Of a stretch of DNA of 64,000 nucleotides, positions 1-10,093 are shown in pieces (positions within the stretch are counted from its first letter, which is position 1; every line of letters begins with the position of its first letter). The notes under the pieces were generated by a model that was given only the letters and a program-made list of their open reading frames with translations, was not told the DNA's origin and did no database searches. The DNA comes from Granulosicoccus sp964449565 (GTDB lineage Bacteria; Pseudomonadota; Gammaproteobacteria; Granulosicoccales; Granulosicoccaceae), in assembly GCA_964449565.1 (NCBI GenBank), contig CAYUZB010000008.1:6079-70078 (forward strand). The letters run 5' to 3'. A program made the position numbers and the translations under genes.

Positions 1-466
1 CCTAACCCCGTCTACAGTTAAATCTGGTTGTGTTGATCTCGTGAAAGGAAGTCACAAGAATCCAATTTTGCCGCACACCGATACGCTCGCAGCAGATAAT
101 CTACTTTCCAGAGGCCAAGAAGTTGAAGTCGATGTGCGCGATGAAGATCGAACGCATGTTGTACTTGCCCCTGGGGAGATGTCCTTACATCATGGTCTAG
201 CCATTCATGGTTCTAACCCAAACGAATCGAATGATCGAAGAATTGGCTTTGCAATCCGCTACATCAGCCCGGATGCCAGGCAAAGTAGTGCTCGTCGTGA
301 ATACGCGATACTTGCGCGTGGAGTTGATCGATCGAACAGCTTTATTCACTATGCACCACCAACATCTCTGTTTTCGGCATCCAGCTTGACACTGTATGAA
401 GAGATAAAGACTGAGCAATCCAAGGTACTTATGGCTGATATGAAAGAGCTCGACGTAAATTCATGA
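1..466 (+). CDS. Phytanoyl-CoA dioxygenase (PhyH) family protein, 3' part
   Basis: The reading frame is open from base 2 to the stop at 464-466, so the 5' part lies outside the window. The visible C-terminal part has the family pattern seen also in the complete paralogue at 54327-55160: a 'GCVDLVKGSH' strand, the distal iron-ligand histidine in 'AIHGSNPN', and the 2-oxoglutarate-binding arginine in 'RRIGFA'. PhyH proteins are Fe(II)/2-oxoglutarate-dependent oxygenases; the substrate cannot be read from sequence. The stop codon overlaps the ATG of the next gene (ATGA), so the two are probably translated together. Confidence 0.85.
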   Translation, partial: LTPSTVKSGCVDLVKGSHKNPILPHTDTLAADNLLSRGQEVEVDVRDEDRTHVVLAPGEMSLHHGLAIHGSNPNESNDRRIGFAIRYISPDARQSSARREYAILARGVDRSNSFIHYAPPTSLFSASSLTLYEEIKTEQSKVLMADMKELDVNS

Positions 467-1797
467 CTGCAGCTATCACAATACTTGATGTCGTTGTCGA
501 AGATATTCGGGTTCCAACATCGGACACTCTGCTCGGCTCTGACCCGTTCCATCGTAAACCTGATTATTCCGCGGTCATCATCTGCGTAAAAACTGACGCG
601 GATATCGAAGGAAACAGCATCGTATTCAATATAGGAGCGGGTAATGACTGGATTGCCTATGGCGTAAATGACTTGGCTTCCCTTCTTACAGGAAGAACGC
701 TACAGGAGTTCATGAACGCTCCCGCCTTGCTGCCACAGATGATGATCGAACATCATCAAATGCGTTGGCTGGCGGACGGCGTATTTCGTATGTCAGTTGG
801 TGGCTTGGTGAACGCGCTTTGGGACTTGTGGGCTAAGGTTGAAGGTAAACCATTATGGGAGCTACTTACCGACCTGCCACCGGAGACTATTGTTTCATGT
901 GTAGATTGGCGCTACTTGCGGGACGCGCTGACACCCGGAGAGGCACTTGAGATTTTGAACAAGGGTCGCTTGGGCGTTGGCGAACGTAAAGCACAAATGC
1001 GCGCACAAGGCCCTGAAGCTTATTCCACGTCGGGTTGGCTCGGCTTGAGTGATCAGCAAATTTCAGAGCATATAACTACTCTTCAAAAACAGGGATTCCG
1101 TCATTTCAAATCAAAGGTGGGCGGTAATCTTGATCAAGATATTGAAAGGCTTGGATTTTTACGAAGCATCTTGGGAGAAGATGCCAGTTTGATGACAGAT
1201 GCAAATCAAATCTGGGGCGTTAATGAGGCCATTGAATGGATGGGTCAATTGAAAGAATTTCGCCCCTATTGGATTGAAGAGCCCACGGCTCGCGATGATG
1301 TGCTCGGCTTCGTCAAAATCCGCGACGCTCTGGCAAAATACGGGATCGGTGTCGCCGCCGGCGAGCAAGTGCCCTCACCCATTATTTTTAAACAGCTACT
1401 CAAGTCCGGTGCACTGACACATTGCCAGATAGATGCAACTCGACTGGCCGGGGTTAATGACGTGATCGCTGTCATATTGATGGCTGCCAAATTCAACGTT
1501 CCGGTCTGCCCACATGGTGGCGGGATTGGTCTGTGCAACATGATTCAGCACTATAGTATTTGGGATCAGCTTGCCGTATCGGCACAAAGCGATAACCGGA
1601 TCGTTGAGTATCTGGACTTTCTCCAGGATGGCGTCTTTGAAACGCCTGTGGCGGTCAAAGATGGATGCTACGTCACCCCTACCCAGGCGGGTTGGGGCCT
1701 TGAGATGAAACCAGATTTTATTGAACGACACCGGTTTCCGGACGGTCCGATATGGAGCAATCGTACAGGGCCCATTGGAACATTATTTCTGGCTTAA
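463..1797 (+). CDS. L-fuconate dehydratase (enolase superfamily)
   Basis: The 444-residue protein has the enolase-superfamily layout: an N-terminal capping domain and a C-terminal barrel. Visible catalytic elements are the KxK base motif in 'HFKSKVGG' (about residue 215), the metal ligands in 'DANQ' (about 246), 'WIEEP' and 'AGEQ', and the acid histidine in 'CPHGGGIG'. The 'AYSTSGWLG' and 'CQIDATRLAGVNDV' segments are typical of L-fuconate dehydratases, which turn L-fuconate into 2-keto-3-deoxy-L-fuconate. It overlaps the preceding PhyH gene by 4 bp. A related sugar-acid dehydratase specificity cannot be excluded. Confidence 0.85.
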   Translation: MTAAITILDVVVEDIRVPTSDTLLGSDPFHRKPDYSAVIICVKTDADIEGNSIVFNIGAGNDWIAYGVNDLASLLTGRTLQEFMNAPALLPQMMIEHHQMRWLADGVFRMSVGGLVNALWDLWAKVEGKPLWELLTDLPPETIVSCVDWRYLRDALTPGEALEILNKGRLGVGERKAQMRAQGPEAYSTSGWLGLSDQQISEHITTLQKQGFRHFKSKVGGNLDQDIERLGFLRSILGEDASLMTDANQIWGVNEAIEWMGQLKEFRPYWIEEPTARDDVLGFVKIRDALAKYGIGVAAGEQVPSPIIFKQLLKSGALTHCQIDATRLAGVNDVIAVILMAAKFNVPVCPHGGGIGLCNMIQHYSIWDQLAVSAQSDNRIVEYLDFLQDGVFETPVAVKDGCYVTPTQAGWGLEMKPDFIERHRFPDGPIWSNRTGPIGTLFLA

Positions 1798-1804
1798 GCG
1801 TCCA

Positions 1805-3415
1805 TTATGAATTGACTGCTTTTTTTGTCATTTTTTGACTCGCCAAATACTCATCATAAGTGCCAACATAGTTAACCAGTTGCTTGTCAGTTATCTCAAC
1901 TATCTGAGTTGCAAGCGAAGAGACAAACTCTCGATCATGACTGACAAAAATAATAGTCCCTTCGTAGTGATCAAGCGCAAGGTTCAGCGCTTCAATTGCT
2001 TCCATATCCATATGATTGGTTGGCTCATCCAGAATCAGCACATTCGGTGAAGACATCATCAATTTTCCAAAGAGCAAGCGGTTCTTTTCCCCACCTGAAC
2101 AGACTTTTACAGGTTTCTTAAAATCATCCGATGAAAACAGAAGCTGGCCCAAAGTCGCTCGCACGATTTGATCATTGTGTGAAGCTTGGCGCCACTGGCT
2201 CATCCAGTCAAACAAACTGATGTTGCTATTGAACTCGTTGATATTATCCTGCGGACAATAGCCTAATTTAGCGTTTTCAGACCATTGAATTGTCCCTGTA
2301 TCCGTTGGTATTTCATTCATCAAGCAACGTAGCAGAGTACTCTTGCCAACCCCATTTTCGCCGATAATCGCAAGTCGAGCGCCGGCTTCTAGCATAAGAT
2401 TTCCATTTTCAAACAAAGGGCCTTCGTCAAATCCTTTCGATACGTTTTCTAGAGATATCGCTTGTCGAAACAATTTCTTTTCTTGCGAGAAACGAATGTA
2501 GGGGCTCACGCGGCTGGAACGCTTGATGTCAGCGAGCTGTATTTTCTCGATCTGCTTTGCACGGGATGTCGCTTGCTTTGCTTTTGACGCGTTGGCTGAG
2601 AATCGACTGACAAACTGTTGAAGATCAGCTATTTGGGCTTTTTTCTTACTGTTTTCATTTTGCAATAATTCTCGTGCCGCCGTAGACGCGATCATGAAAT
2701 CATCGTAATTACCTGGGTAAACTCGGAGTTCGCCATAGTCGATATCCGCCATGTGCGTGCAGACCGTGTTTAGAAAGTGACGATCATGAGAAATGATGAC
2801 GATAGTGCTTTTTTGATTACTCAATACCCCCTCAAGCCAACGGATAGCGTTGATATCCAGATTGTTCGTTGGCTCATCGAGCAAGAGAATGTCCGGTGAT
2901 GCAAACAGGGCCTGGGCCAGCAGCACGCGTAATTTCCAACCTGGCGCGACATCACTCATTGGTCCGAAGTGCAACGAAACATCAATACCTGCTCCACTTA
3001 AAAACTCGCCTGCCCGACTTTCAGCGGTGTAGCCGTCCATCTCTGCAAATTCGATTTCCAACTCGGCGACGCGCATTCCCTCGTCTTCGCTCATTTCAGG
3101 TAATGCGTAAAGTCTGTCGCGCTCCTGCTTTACCTTCCACAGTTCGGCATGACCCATAATGACCGTATCGATTACGGTAAATTCTTCGAATGCAAATTGA
3201 TCCTGATTCAGTTTTCCAATGCGCTCATTAGGCGTTATGGACACATTTCCAGAGGTCGGCTCGAGATCGCCAGACAGTATGTTCATGAACGTGGACTTGC
3301 CACAGCCATTGGCACCTATCATTCCATAGCGATTACTCTCACCAAATTTGACAGATATATTCTCGAACAGCGGTTTGGTGCCGAATTGGACGGTTACGTT
3401 AGCAGCAGAAATCAA
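1805..3415 (-). CDS. ybiT: ABC-F family ATPase, YbiT type
   Basis: This soluble 536-residue protein has two ATP-binding cassettes and no membrane segments. The first has Walker A 'GANGCGKST' and the YbiT-like signature region 'APGWKLRVLLAQ' followed by 'LLLDEPTNNLD'. The second has 'GENGVGKST', signature 'CSGGEKNR' and 'LILDEPTNHMD'. A charged linker between them (about residues 245-310) is the P-site tRNA-interaction motif of ABC-F proteins, which act on ribosomes. The start is a TTG; there is no in-frame ATG nearby, and homologues begin at the same 'NVTVQFG' strand. It is convergent with the fuconate dehydratase. Confidence 0.9.
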   Translation of the reverse strand: MISAANVTVQFGTKPLFENISVKFGESNRYGMIGANGCGKSTFMNILSGDLEPTSGNVSITPNERIGKLNQDQFAFEEFTVIDTVIMGHAELWKVKQERDRLYALPEMSEDEGMRVAELEIEFAEMDGYTAESRAGEFLSGAGIDVSLHFGPMSDVAPGWKLRVLLAQALFASPDILLLDEPTNNLDINAIRWLEGVLSNQKSTIVIISHDRHFLNTVCTHMADIDYGELRVYPGNYDDFMIASTAARELLQNENSKKKAQIADLQQFVSRFSANASKAKQATSRAKQIEKIQLADIKRSSRVSPYIRFSQEKKLFRQAISLENVSKGFDEGPLFENGNLMLEAGARLAIIGENGVGKSTLLRCLMNEIPTDTGTIQWSENAKLGYCPQDNINEFNSNISLFDWMSQWRQASHNDQIVRATLGQLLFSSDDFKKPVKVCSGGEKNRLLFGKLMMSSPNVLILDEPTNHMDMEAIEALNLALDHYEGTIIFVSHDREFVSSLATQIVEITDKQLVNYVGTYDEYLASQKMTKKAVNS

Positions 3416-3895
3416 GGATTGGACCCATGTTGGGCACGCACGGGTGCCGAGAAAGAAGTTAGCCCGCTAATTTAACACGTCAATCCTGTCCCGTCCCTCA
3501 TAGTGGCCTATTACTGGGCTAATCTGGCTTCTAAGATAGCACCAGCAGCGCCACGTTTAACAGGAATAGGCGTACCTCCTTTTCCCTCTCCCAGTACGGC
3601 TGTTCAGATGATTGTTCCCAGGCTCTGTACAGCTCTGGAAGCTCTGTTTGGCCTGAATTGATCAGCGCTGGGCGCCGATAGGAGGTCCGGAATTTCGTGA
3701 AAAGGACACCAATGCACACCTCACGACGGAATGAGTGCTAAAAAGTATCTGAGGCAATCAGCTCTGGGGCATGCGGAGCTGGGCAGACTTAATTTCGCAA
3801 CTGACAACACGGTACGATATTGTCTACATTCTAGGTCGTCTGAACATACCTTCGCTGCATGACAATTTCTCCCACAATGCTAACGAGTCTCTGAC
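3416..3895. other. 480-bp intergenic region
   Basis: This region lies between the divergent ABC-F gene and the DgcA-like gene and should hold both promoters. The only open frame is a 62-codon GTG-started one on the - strand (3531-3719) with no convincing ribosome binding site and no family I recognise. No clear hairpin terminator or repeat was seen. Confidence 0.5.
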
Positions 3896-5944
3896 ATGTC
3901 ACCTGATCCACTGCTACAACCCTTTCAGCTCAAGCACCTGACTTTGAAAAATCGGATCATGACAACCAGTCATGAGCCTGCTTACCCGGTGGCTGGCATG
4001 CCTACCGAACGCTATCGTGCGTATCACGAGGAACGCGCCAAAGCTGGCGTTGCGCTTGCGATGACTGCAGGATCAGCTGCTGTTAGCCGTGACTCGCCAC
4101 CCGTCTTCAACAATGTATTGGCATATCAGGATGAAGTGGTTCCCTGGATAAAGGACCTTACCGATGCGTGTCATGAACACGGCTGTGCCGTAATGATTCA
4201 ATTGACCCATCTGGGACGTCGTACCACATGGAATAAAGGCGATTGGTTACCCAGCGTATCCTCTTCACGACACCGAGAACCCGCGCATCACCATTTTCCA
4301 AAACTGATTGAAGATTGGGACATTGAACGAATCGTTTGTGATTTTGCTGACGCGGCGGAACGCATGCAGGCCGGTGGCATGGATGGAATCGAGCTGCAAG
4401 TCTATGGTCATTTACTGGATCAATTCTGGTCACCACTGACAAATGATCTCGAGGGTGAGTACGACGCTTCATCTCTGAACAACAGATTGCGCTTCCCTAT
4501 GGATGTTCTATCGGCCATTCGCAAGCGTGTTGGGAACGAATTTATCGTTGGATTACGCTACACCGCTGATGAGATGCAAACAGGTGGTATTAGTGTGGAA
4601 GAAGGGTTGGAAATATCAAAACTACTGGCCAATTCCGGCCAAGTCGACTTCCTCAATGTAATCCGCGGACGCATTCATACTGATCCCGCCATGGTAGAAG
4701 TTATTCCGATTCAGGGAATGCCCAGTGCGCCACACCTGGATTTTGCTGGAAAAGTTAAAAAACTTACCGGTTTGCCGACCTTTCATGCCGCGCGAATTCC
4801 AGATGTGGCAACGGCTCGTCATGCTATCTCCAATGGATTACTGGATATGGTTGGAATGACCAGAGCGCATATGGCGGACCCCCACATTGTTAAAAAAATT
4901 ATTGAGAAAAAGGAACAGGACATCAGACCTTGTGTAGGGGCGACTTATTGTCTGGATCGTATTTATCAAGGCGGTGAAGCATTGTGTATTCACAATGCCG
5001 CTACCGGCCGTGAACTAACAATGCCTCATGAGATAGCAACGGCTACAGTGCGAAAAAATATTGTTATCGTTGGCGCCGGACCTGCGGGTCTTGAAGCTGC
5101 CAGAGTTGCAGCTGAGCGCGGACATAAAGTTAGTGTTTTTGAAGCCGCATCTGAGCCAGGAGGTCAGATAAGATTGACCGCCAGAAACCCACGCCGCTCA
5201 GAGATGATATCCATCATTGATTGGCGAATGACTCAATGCATGGAAAAAGGTGTTGAGTTCCATTTCAACGTACTGGCAGATGTCTCAGATGTCGAAGCAC
5301 TTGAACCCGATGTTGTAATCGTTGCAACTGGTGGTTTACCCGATACCACATTGTTCGAACAGAAAATAGCATTGGAAAATGTTGTTACCAGCTGGGACCT
5401 CATTGCAGGAGATGAGGTAACAGCAGAGGAGAATGTGCTTATATACGACGAAAGCGGTGACCACCCTGGCCTTCAAGCAGCTGAGGTGGCTGCTAACGCA
5501 GGTGCAACGGTTGAAATCATGACACCGGATAGAACCTTTGCACCCGGAGTAATGGCGATGAACTTAACGCCTTACATGAAAGCTCTACAAGATAAAGACG
5601 TTACATTTACCGTCACTCGACGGTTGCTTGATGTTCAACGAGATGGGAATCGCCTTAAAGCCACAATCGGTACGGATTACAGTGGCCATACAACAACTGC
5701 GCACTACGATCAGGTTGTTATAAATTATGGTACTCAACCGCTCGCAGACTTGTACTTCGATCTGAAACCACGTTCAATCAATGGTGGCGCCGTGGATCAC
5801 GATGCTTTGCTGCTGGGTCGTCCACAGTCAATCGTTAAAAATGCCCAATCGAAATTCAATCTGTATAGAATTGGCGACGCAGTTTCCTCTCGAAATACAC
5901 ATGCAGCAATTTACGATGCACTACGCCTGGTAAAAGATATATAA
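3896..5944 (+). CDS. DgcA/StcD-like N-demethylase (OYE-type FMN barrel + Fe-S + FAD domain)
   Basis: The 682-residue protein has the trimethylamine-dehydrogenase / 2,4-dienoyl-CoA-reductase architecture. Residues 1-350 form an OYE-like FMN barrel, followed by an iron-sulfur segment (cysteines in 'RPCVGATYC' and 'EALC') and an FAD/NAD domain starting at 'IVIVGAGPAGLEAA' (about residue 385). The 'CVGATYCLDRIYQGG' and 'IHNAATGRE' stretches resemble dimethylglycine demethylase DgcA and stachydrine/N-methylproline demethylase. The likely role is oxidative N-demethylation of a glycine-betaine- or stachydrine-type compound. It is a stand-alone gene, convergent with the ligase; no partner dgcB is seen. 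Confidence 0.8.
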   Translation: MSPDPLLQPFQLKHLTLKNRIMTTSHEPAYPVAGMPTERYRAYHEERAKAGVALAMTAGSAAVSRDSPPVFNNVLAYQDEVVPWIKDLTDACHEHGCAVMIQLTHLGRRTTWNKGDWLPSVSSSRHREPAHHHFPKLIEDWDIERIVCDFADAAERMQAGGMDGIELQVYGHLLDQFWSPLTNDLEGEYDASSLNNRLRFPMDVLSAIRKRVGNEFIVGLRYTADEMQTGGISVEEGLEISKLLANSGQVDFLNVIRGRIHTDPAMVEVIPIQGMPSAPHLDFAGKVKKLTGLPTFHAARIPDVATARHAISNGLLDMVGMTRAHMADPHIVKKIIEKKEQDIRPCVGATYCLDRIYQGGEALCIHNAATGRELTMPHEIATATVRKNIVIVGAGPAGLEAARVAAERGHKVSVFEAASEPGGQIRLTARNPRRSEMISIIDWRMTQCMEKGVEFHFNVLADVSDVEALEPDVVIVATGGLPDTTLFEQKIALENVVTSWDLIAGDEVTAEENVLIYDESGDHPGLQAAEVAANAGATVEIMTPDRTFAPGVMAMNLTPYMKALQDKDVTFTVTRRLLDVQRDGNRLKATIGTDYSGHTTTAHYDQVVINYGTQPLADLYFDLKPRSINGGAVDHDALLLGRPQSIVKNAQSKFNLYRIGDAVSSRNTHAAIYDALRLVKDI

Positions 5945-5967
5945 CTTCATTGCTGAGTTTTATTTTA

Positions 5968-7539
5968 CTAATTACCTGACAACTCATTTTTCAATTCATC
6001 CTTGTTAATCAGATTCTGATCACTCTGCACCAACGGTAATGATTTCCGATAATAGATTCGGCTAGGTACCATATAGGACGCCAGGTGTTTCTTTAATTCG
6101 AAGACTATTTCTTTCTCGGACAGCTCGCTCATTGCCGAGTAAACCATCACGATTTCTTCCTCAATTTGTGGGTTTTCCATGCCAAATACTGCGCACTGTT
6201 GTATCTGTGGAAGATTTTTCTCAACGACCGATTCAACTTCATACGGAGACACTCGGAAGCCACTTGTTTTAATCATATCGTCTCGGCGGTATACGAAATA
6301 AAAATACCCTTCCTCATCTTTATACACATAATCACCGGTTGCTACGACGATTTCATCGGCAAGTTGCCCCTCCAGATCAACAACATCCTTTAGAATTTGA
6401 ACAGACTTGAAACGCTCGGCGGTTTCCTTGGGCGCATTCCAGAACCCGCGATATATGTAGCTACCTCTGTGAATCAATTCTCCTACTTCTCGTGGAGCAC
6501 ATTCCTTGCCGTCTTCGTTTACTACATAGAGCTCGACATCAGGTACGGCTGTGCCTATGGAGTCTGGTCTGATTTTTATTTGGGCGGGGTCGAGATACGT
6601 AGATCGAAAAGCTTCTGTTAATCCATGCATGGAGAAAAAACGAGCATTTCTGAACGTTTTTTCGCAATCATCTATCATGCGTTTCGTTACGTTTCCACCT
6701 GAAGAAGTGATAGTTCTGACGTTATCAAAAAGTTCGGTATTAGGGCTTGTGAAAAAATCCTCATCAAACATTTGTGAAATATTGACTGGCATCAATGGCA
6801 GTACGGTTACACGATCATTTATCAGATGATTGAAAAAGTCTTCAGGCAAAATAAAACGATGCAATGCCAGGGTAGCTCTATTCATTAGTGCGCAAAAAAT
6901 CTGATTAAGACCGTAATCAAGATTGAAAATCAATAGACCTGATATTACATCGCTTTCATTTAGATCAAGGTATTGCGTTACAACACGCGCCGAGTCGATA
7001 AGATTTCGGTGTGAAATAACAATACCTTTTGGGGTCCCTGTCAGTCCGAAGGAATAAGTTATTACTGCATTCTCGTGACCGTTGATATCGCAATCATACG
7101 GTTTGTTGTAATACTTGAATATTTCTTCAAAGGAAGGAATGTCCTTATGTGTAGTTTCAAAGGACACTACCTGGCCGTCATAATTTATCTCTTCAATACT
7201 CTTTAGCTTGAGCTTGTCAGTGATAATGCATTGAATGCCACAATCTTCTATGATGTACTCAACTTGTTCCGGTTTTAGAAGTCGAGTCAATGGAACCAAC
7301 AAGTAGTCGGTTGAAAGAATCGCCAGAATAGCAATTACCTGAGAGGCGCTTTTGTTTGAATACAAGCCTACTCTAGCTCCTTTGGGCAGGTCTAGCTCTT
7401 GTAGATAGAGCGCCACCTGATCCGTCCGGGCAAGTAACTCGGCATAGGTCAGCTTTTCTTCTTTATCAATTAACGCTATTTTCTCTGGATGTGTTTGCGC
7501 TGCATTTTCCAACAGAATACGTATGCAGTTTATTGACAT
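5968..7539 (-). CDS. Adenylate-forming (ANL) ligase with degenerate active-site motifs, glutamate mutase cluster
   Basis: This is a 523-residue class I adenylate-forming enzyme. It resembles the exosortase-A-associated acyl-CoA ligase group ('GLTEAFRSTYLDP' core; 'TGDYV' and 'RRDDMIKTSGFRV' hinge intact). Two key motifs deviate. The P-loop reads 'YSFGLTGTPKG' where 'YTSGSTGxPKG' is usual. The C-terminal A10 motif reads 'SDQNLINKDEL' where 'xxNGKIDRKxL' is usual, so the catalytic lysine appears replaced by leucine. The start overlaps the reactivase stop by 10 bp, making it the last gene of the glutamate mutase operon. It may activate methylaspartate or an acyl group, or be adenylation-deficient; the substrate is unknown. 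Confidence 0.8.
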   Translation of the reverse strand: MSINCIRILLENAAQTHPEKIALIDKEEKLTYAELLARTDQVALYLQELDLPKGARVGLYSNKSASQVIAILAILSTDYLLVPLTRLLKPEQVEYIIEDCGIQCIITDKLKLKSIEEINYDGQVVSFETTHKDIPSFEEIFKYYNKPYDCDINGHENAVITYSFGLTGTPKGIVISHRNLIDSARVVTQYLDLNESDVISGLLIFNLDYGLNQIFCALMNRATLALHRFILPEDFFNHLINDRVTVLPLMPVNISQMFDEDFFTSPNTELFDNVRTITSSGGNVTKRMIDDCEKTFRNARFFSMHGLTEAFRSTYLDPAQIKIRPDSIGTAVPDVELYVVNEDGKECAPREVGELIHRGSYIYRGFWNAPKETAERFKSVQILKDVVDLEGQLADEIVVATGDYVYKDEEGYFYFVYRRDDMIKTSGFRVSPYEVESVVEKNLPQIQQCAVFGMENPQIEEEIVMVYSAMSELSEKEIVFELKKHLASYMVPSRIYYRKSLPLVQSDQNLINKDELKNELSGN

Positions 7540-8732
7540 GATGCTTGCTCCCTGGCACCAAGTGTCCAGATATCGTAGTTAGCGTCCAGCACAGTGACAG
7601 GCTTATGATCCGAGTTCAGAATTTTTCGATAGAAAAACATAACTACATCTTCGATATCTTCTACGGTCAGCACCTTGGTGATACCCCCAGTGAAAACAAT
7701 GGAGTTCATCGCCAGGAGCTTCAATGTGACGTATGACGGCCGATAGTGAGACATTTTGCAAAGCACGAGAAAAATGGCTAATTGCATCAGTACCTTGGTA
7801 GCCTTATCGGAGTGCTCGTTGTAAACGTTCTCGGTCACCTTCAGGTGCATTAGAAGCTCATATGAAAACTCATTATTCTCAGCAGTAAAAATCAAAGACT
7901 GTCTGGATTTGAAGACACCCAGTTTCTTGAACACTATTCGATCGTGCTCCTGCTCCGTAACAATGTTGTCGCTAACAAGATCTTTGGAGTAATGTACATC
8001 TGTCGTCGCACCACCGATATCGAGCAATATAAATGGATCGGTAACCGAAAATGACGTGTGGATCATCGGCAGAGATTTGTTGACGACATATGGGGTGGAA
8101 TAAATCTGATTGCTGGTGATCTCATACAGATGTTTGATATCTTCCTTGCCTTCGATATCTTGCTGGTACAGATTGGTGAGATAATCTTTTAGATGGTTCT
8201 CAACAATGTGTAGGCGATTGTCGATGATATTGGGGAGGACAACCAATTGTTCCATGCGAGCATTAAGATCAACTCCATCTTGTGCATTGCCTACATAGAC
8301 AACATTGGAATAATTCAATTTCTCAAGGTATTTGTCCAGGCGGTTATCAAATATGCCTTTGTTGGAGTCAATTCCCCCAACAATAATTACTACGTCGATA
8401 AGATCACTGGGTATCGAATAATCTTCGATATCCTGAAAAACAATGGAATCGATAACATTGATGCCTGAATTGTAAGCGATATTGGTTGCATACTTTAACG
8501 AATAAGATTGTGTCAGGCCTATGATCAGCGTACTCAATCCGCCGTTAGCAGATGAGCAAATATGAATATTTTGCGCATCAAAACGCTGTACGGTATCTCC
8601 GCATTTATGCGCCAAGTCATCGAGAATTCGTTTGTTGAAATCCCGGAAATGCTGCTCGATGGTTTCCGACGTGCTAACTTTGAAGTAGGTGCTGCCGATA
8701 TCAATCAGTAGCTTTTCATCGTTCGTGCTCAC
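7530..8732 (-). CDS. glmL: Glutamate mutase reactivating ATPase (MutL/GlmL family)
   Basis: The 400-residue protein has the ASKHA (actin/Hsp70-like) ATPase fold of the MutL/GlmL family: a phosphate-1 loop 'LIDIGSTYFKVS' near the N-terminus and a phosphate-2 loop 'LLDIGGATTDVHYS' around residue 235. Members accompany B12-dependent aminomutases and help exchange damaged cobalamin. It overlaps the epsilon subunit gene by 4 bp and the ligase by 10 bp. The gene is AT-rich: two sampled 60-base lines counted by hand are 37-38% GC, against 58% in a sampled line of the class III aminotransferase gene near 35.5 kb. Confidence 0.85.
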   Translation of the reverse strand: MSTNDEKLLIDIGSTYFKVSTSETIEQHFRDFNKRILDDLAHKCGDTVQRFDAQNIHICSSANGGLSTLIIGLTQSYSLKYATNIAYNSGINVIDSIVFQDIEDYSIPSDLIDVVIIVGGIDSNKGIFDNRLDKYLEKLNYSNVVYVGNAQDGVDLNARMEQLVVLPNIIDNRLHIVENHLKDYLTNLYQQDIEGKEDIKHLYEITSNQIYSTPYVVNKSLPMIHTSFSVTDPFILLDIGGATTDVHYSKDLVSDNIVTEQEHDRIVFKKLGVFKSRQSLIFTAENNEFSYELLMHLKVTENVYNEHSDKATKVLMQLAIFLVLCKMSHYRPSYVTLKLLAMNSIVFTGGITKVLTVEDIEDVVMFFYRKILNSDHKPVTVLDANYDIWTLGAREQASCQ

Positions 8733-10093
8733 TGCATGATTCCTATATCGTGAATGATATCGTTGACAATGCCGGTGGTGTCCTTGTTCAGATCGCAGCA
8801 GGACTTTTCATAGGAATAACAATGGTCAGGGATCGGAACGTTGCCTCGCTCAATAATGCGTATATTTTTTTCAGAATCACGAATTGTGATCATCTCGTTA
8901 TGGTTGATAATATGTGGCGAAAATGGCACGTCGATAATGCCGTTTTTGATTGAATTGAACACTTTGCGCCAGAGGGTATCTGCGGGGTCATTGAATACGG
9001 CTTCCATGATTGCCTTTACCTCCGCTGTTAATATTTCCTCTTCTTGCTCGTCGACTATTGCTGGCAATCCGTTGAGAATATTTAATGTGTATTGGGTATT
9101 GGCTACAGTCTGAGCGTTAGCTTCCTTGGTAGGAATGCCGATCGCTTCTTCACGTGTTTTAGTGATGATCTTATCGGCACCAACCATCGAAGCTATCACG
9201 GTTGACATGTTTATGAGCTGATCGGCTGAATCTCTGTTTGTCGGAAATGCTCCCATCCACTGGTGATAGACCAAGTGAATGCAAGCGTCTTCACAGCCGA
9301 TTTTCGCTGCGTAATAATTGGCAAGGCTTCTAGTGACTTTGCCGGTCACGATATCTTGAATCATCGATCCCTGTTGAGAAAAAGACACTGAAAACGATTT
9401 GACTCCTTCTTCCAACGACAACAACATCTCTAACAATTGAATCACTATCGTGATACAAGGTGGTACCAGGGTGGCGGTTAACGGCCCGAACGACTCACGG
9501 TTGATCGGTTTGTTAAGCGTTGAGTAATCAGCACACACCCGCTCGACGTACTTCCAGTAGAGAAAGGCTTTATCTAACGGAAAATTTTTCGAATATGGCA
9601 ACAGGTAGGTAATCGGCCCTCCTTCGATTTCGAAAATGCCTGAAGCTATAGCAATCTCGATCAGCAGACGGGCGTCAGGCGTGCCATGACGCAAACTGAC
9701 GGGATGATTGAAATGCGTCATCATCTTCCGGGTACTGCGATAGCCATGATTAACTAGCGGGTAGCCATTGAGCATGTCGATTTCATTCGCTTCACTCAAG
9801 CGCAACATTTTCTTGGCGGTGGTGTAGTCATTGAGGCGCGTATTTGAGTCAATCGTCAACGGCAATACGTCGACATTGGCGTCGACAAAAAACTCATAGA
9901 GAGCGAATTGCTTTTCATAGGTCGGGAATCCTCCGCGAGGCTGGACCAGCATTTTTTCTTTTGTGGCGAAATGATGCGAAATGAAAAGCCGTTCATCAGC
10001 ATTTCTGACAAATTCACGAACTTCATCAAAATCAAAGGCATCGACATTCTCGTTACCTAGGATGATTTCACGTTCTTCCTGTAGCAGGCTCAT
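8729..10093 (-). CDS. glmE: Glutamate mutase (methylaspartate mutase) epsilon subunit
   Basis: The 454-residue protein matches the catalytic barrel component of B12-dependent glutamate mutase, which interconverts L-glutamate and (2S,3S)-3-methylaspartate. Recognisable blocks are 'VQPRGGFPTYEKQ' near residue 50, the 'SNTRLNDY' and 'LVNHGYRSTR' segments, 'SLRHGTPDARLL' and 'HQWMGAFP'. Its position between the sigma subunit and the reactivase, with 4-bp ATGA overlaps on both sides, supports the call. No methylaspartate ammonia-lyase or mesaconate enzyme is in the window, so the fate of methylaspartate is unknown. Confidence 0.9.
   Translation of the reverse strand: MSLLQEEREIILGNENVDAFDFDEVREFVRNADERLFISHHFATKEKMLVQPRGGFPTYEKQFALYEFFVDANVDVLPLTIDSNTRLNDYTTAKKMLRLSEANEIDMLNGYPLVNHGYRSTRKMMTHFNHPVSLRHGTPDARLLIEIAIASGIFEIEGGPITYLLPYSKNFPLDKAFLYWKYVERVCADYSTLNKPINRESFGPLTATLVPPCITIVIQLLEMLLSLEEGVKSFSVSFSQQGSMIQDIVTGKVTRSLANYYAAKIGCEDACIHLVYHQWMGAFPTNRDSADQLINMSTVIASMVGADKIITKTREEAIGIPTKEANAQTVANTQYTLNILNGLPAIVDEQEEEILTAEVKAIMEAVFNDPADTLWRKVFNSIKNGIIDVPFSPHIINHNEMITIRDSEKNIRIIERGNVPIPDHCYSYEKSCCDLNKDTTGIVNDIIHDIGIMQ

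Noticed and set aside
3531..3719. 62-codon - strand frame in the intergenic region
   Set aside because: GTG start without a good ribosome binding site, no recognisable family, and no coupling to neighbours.
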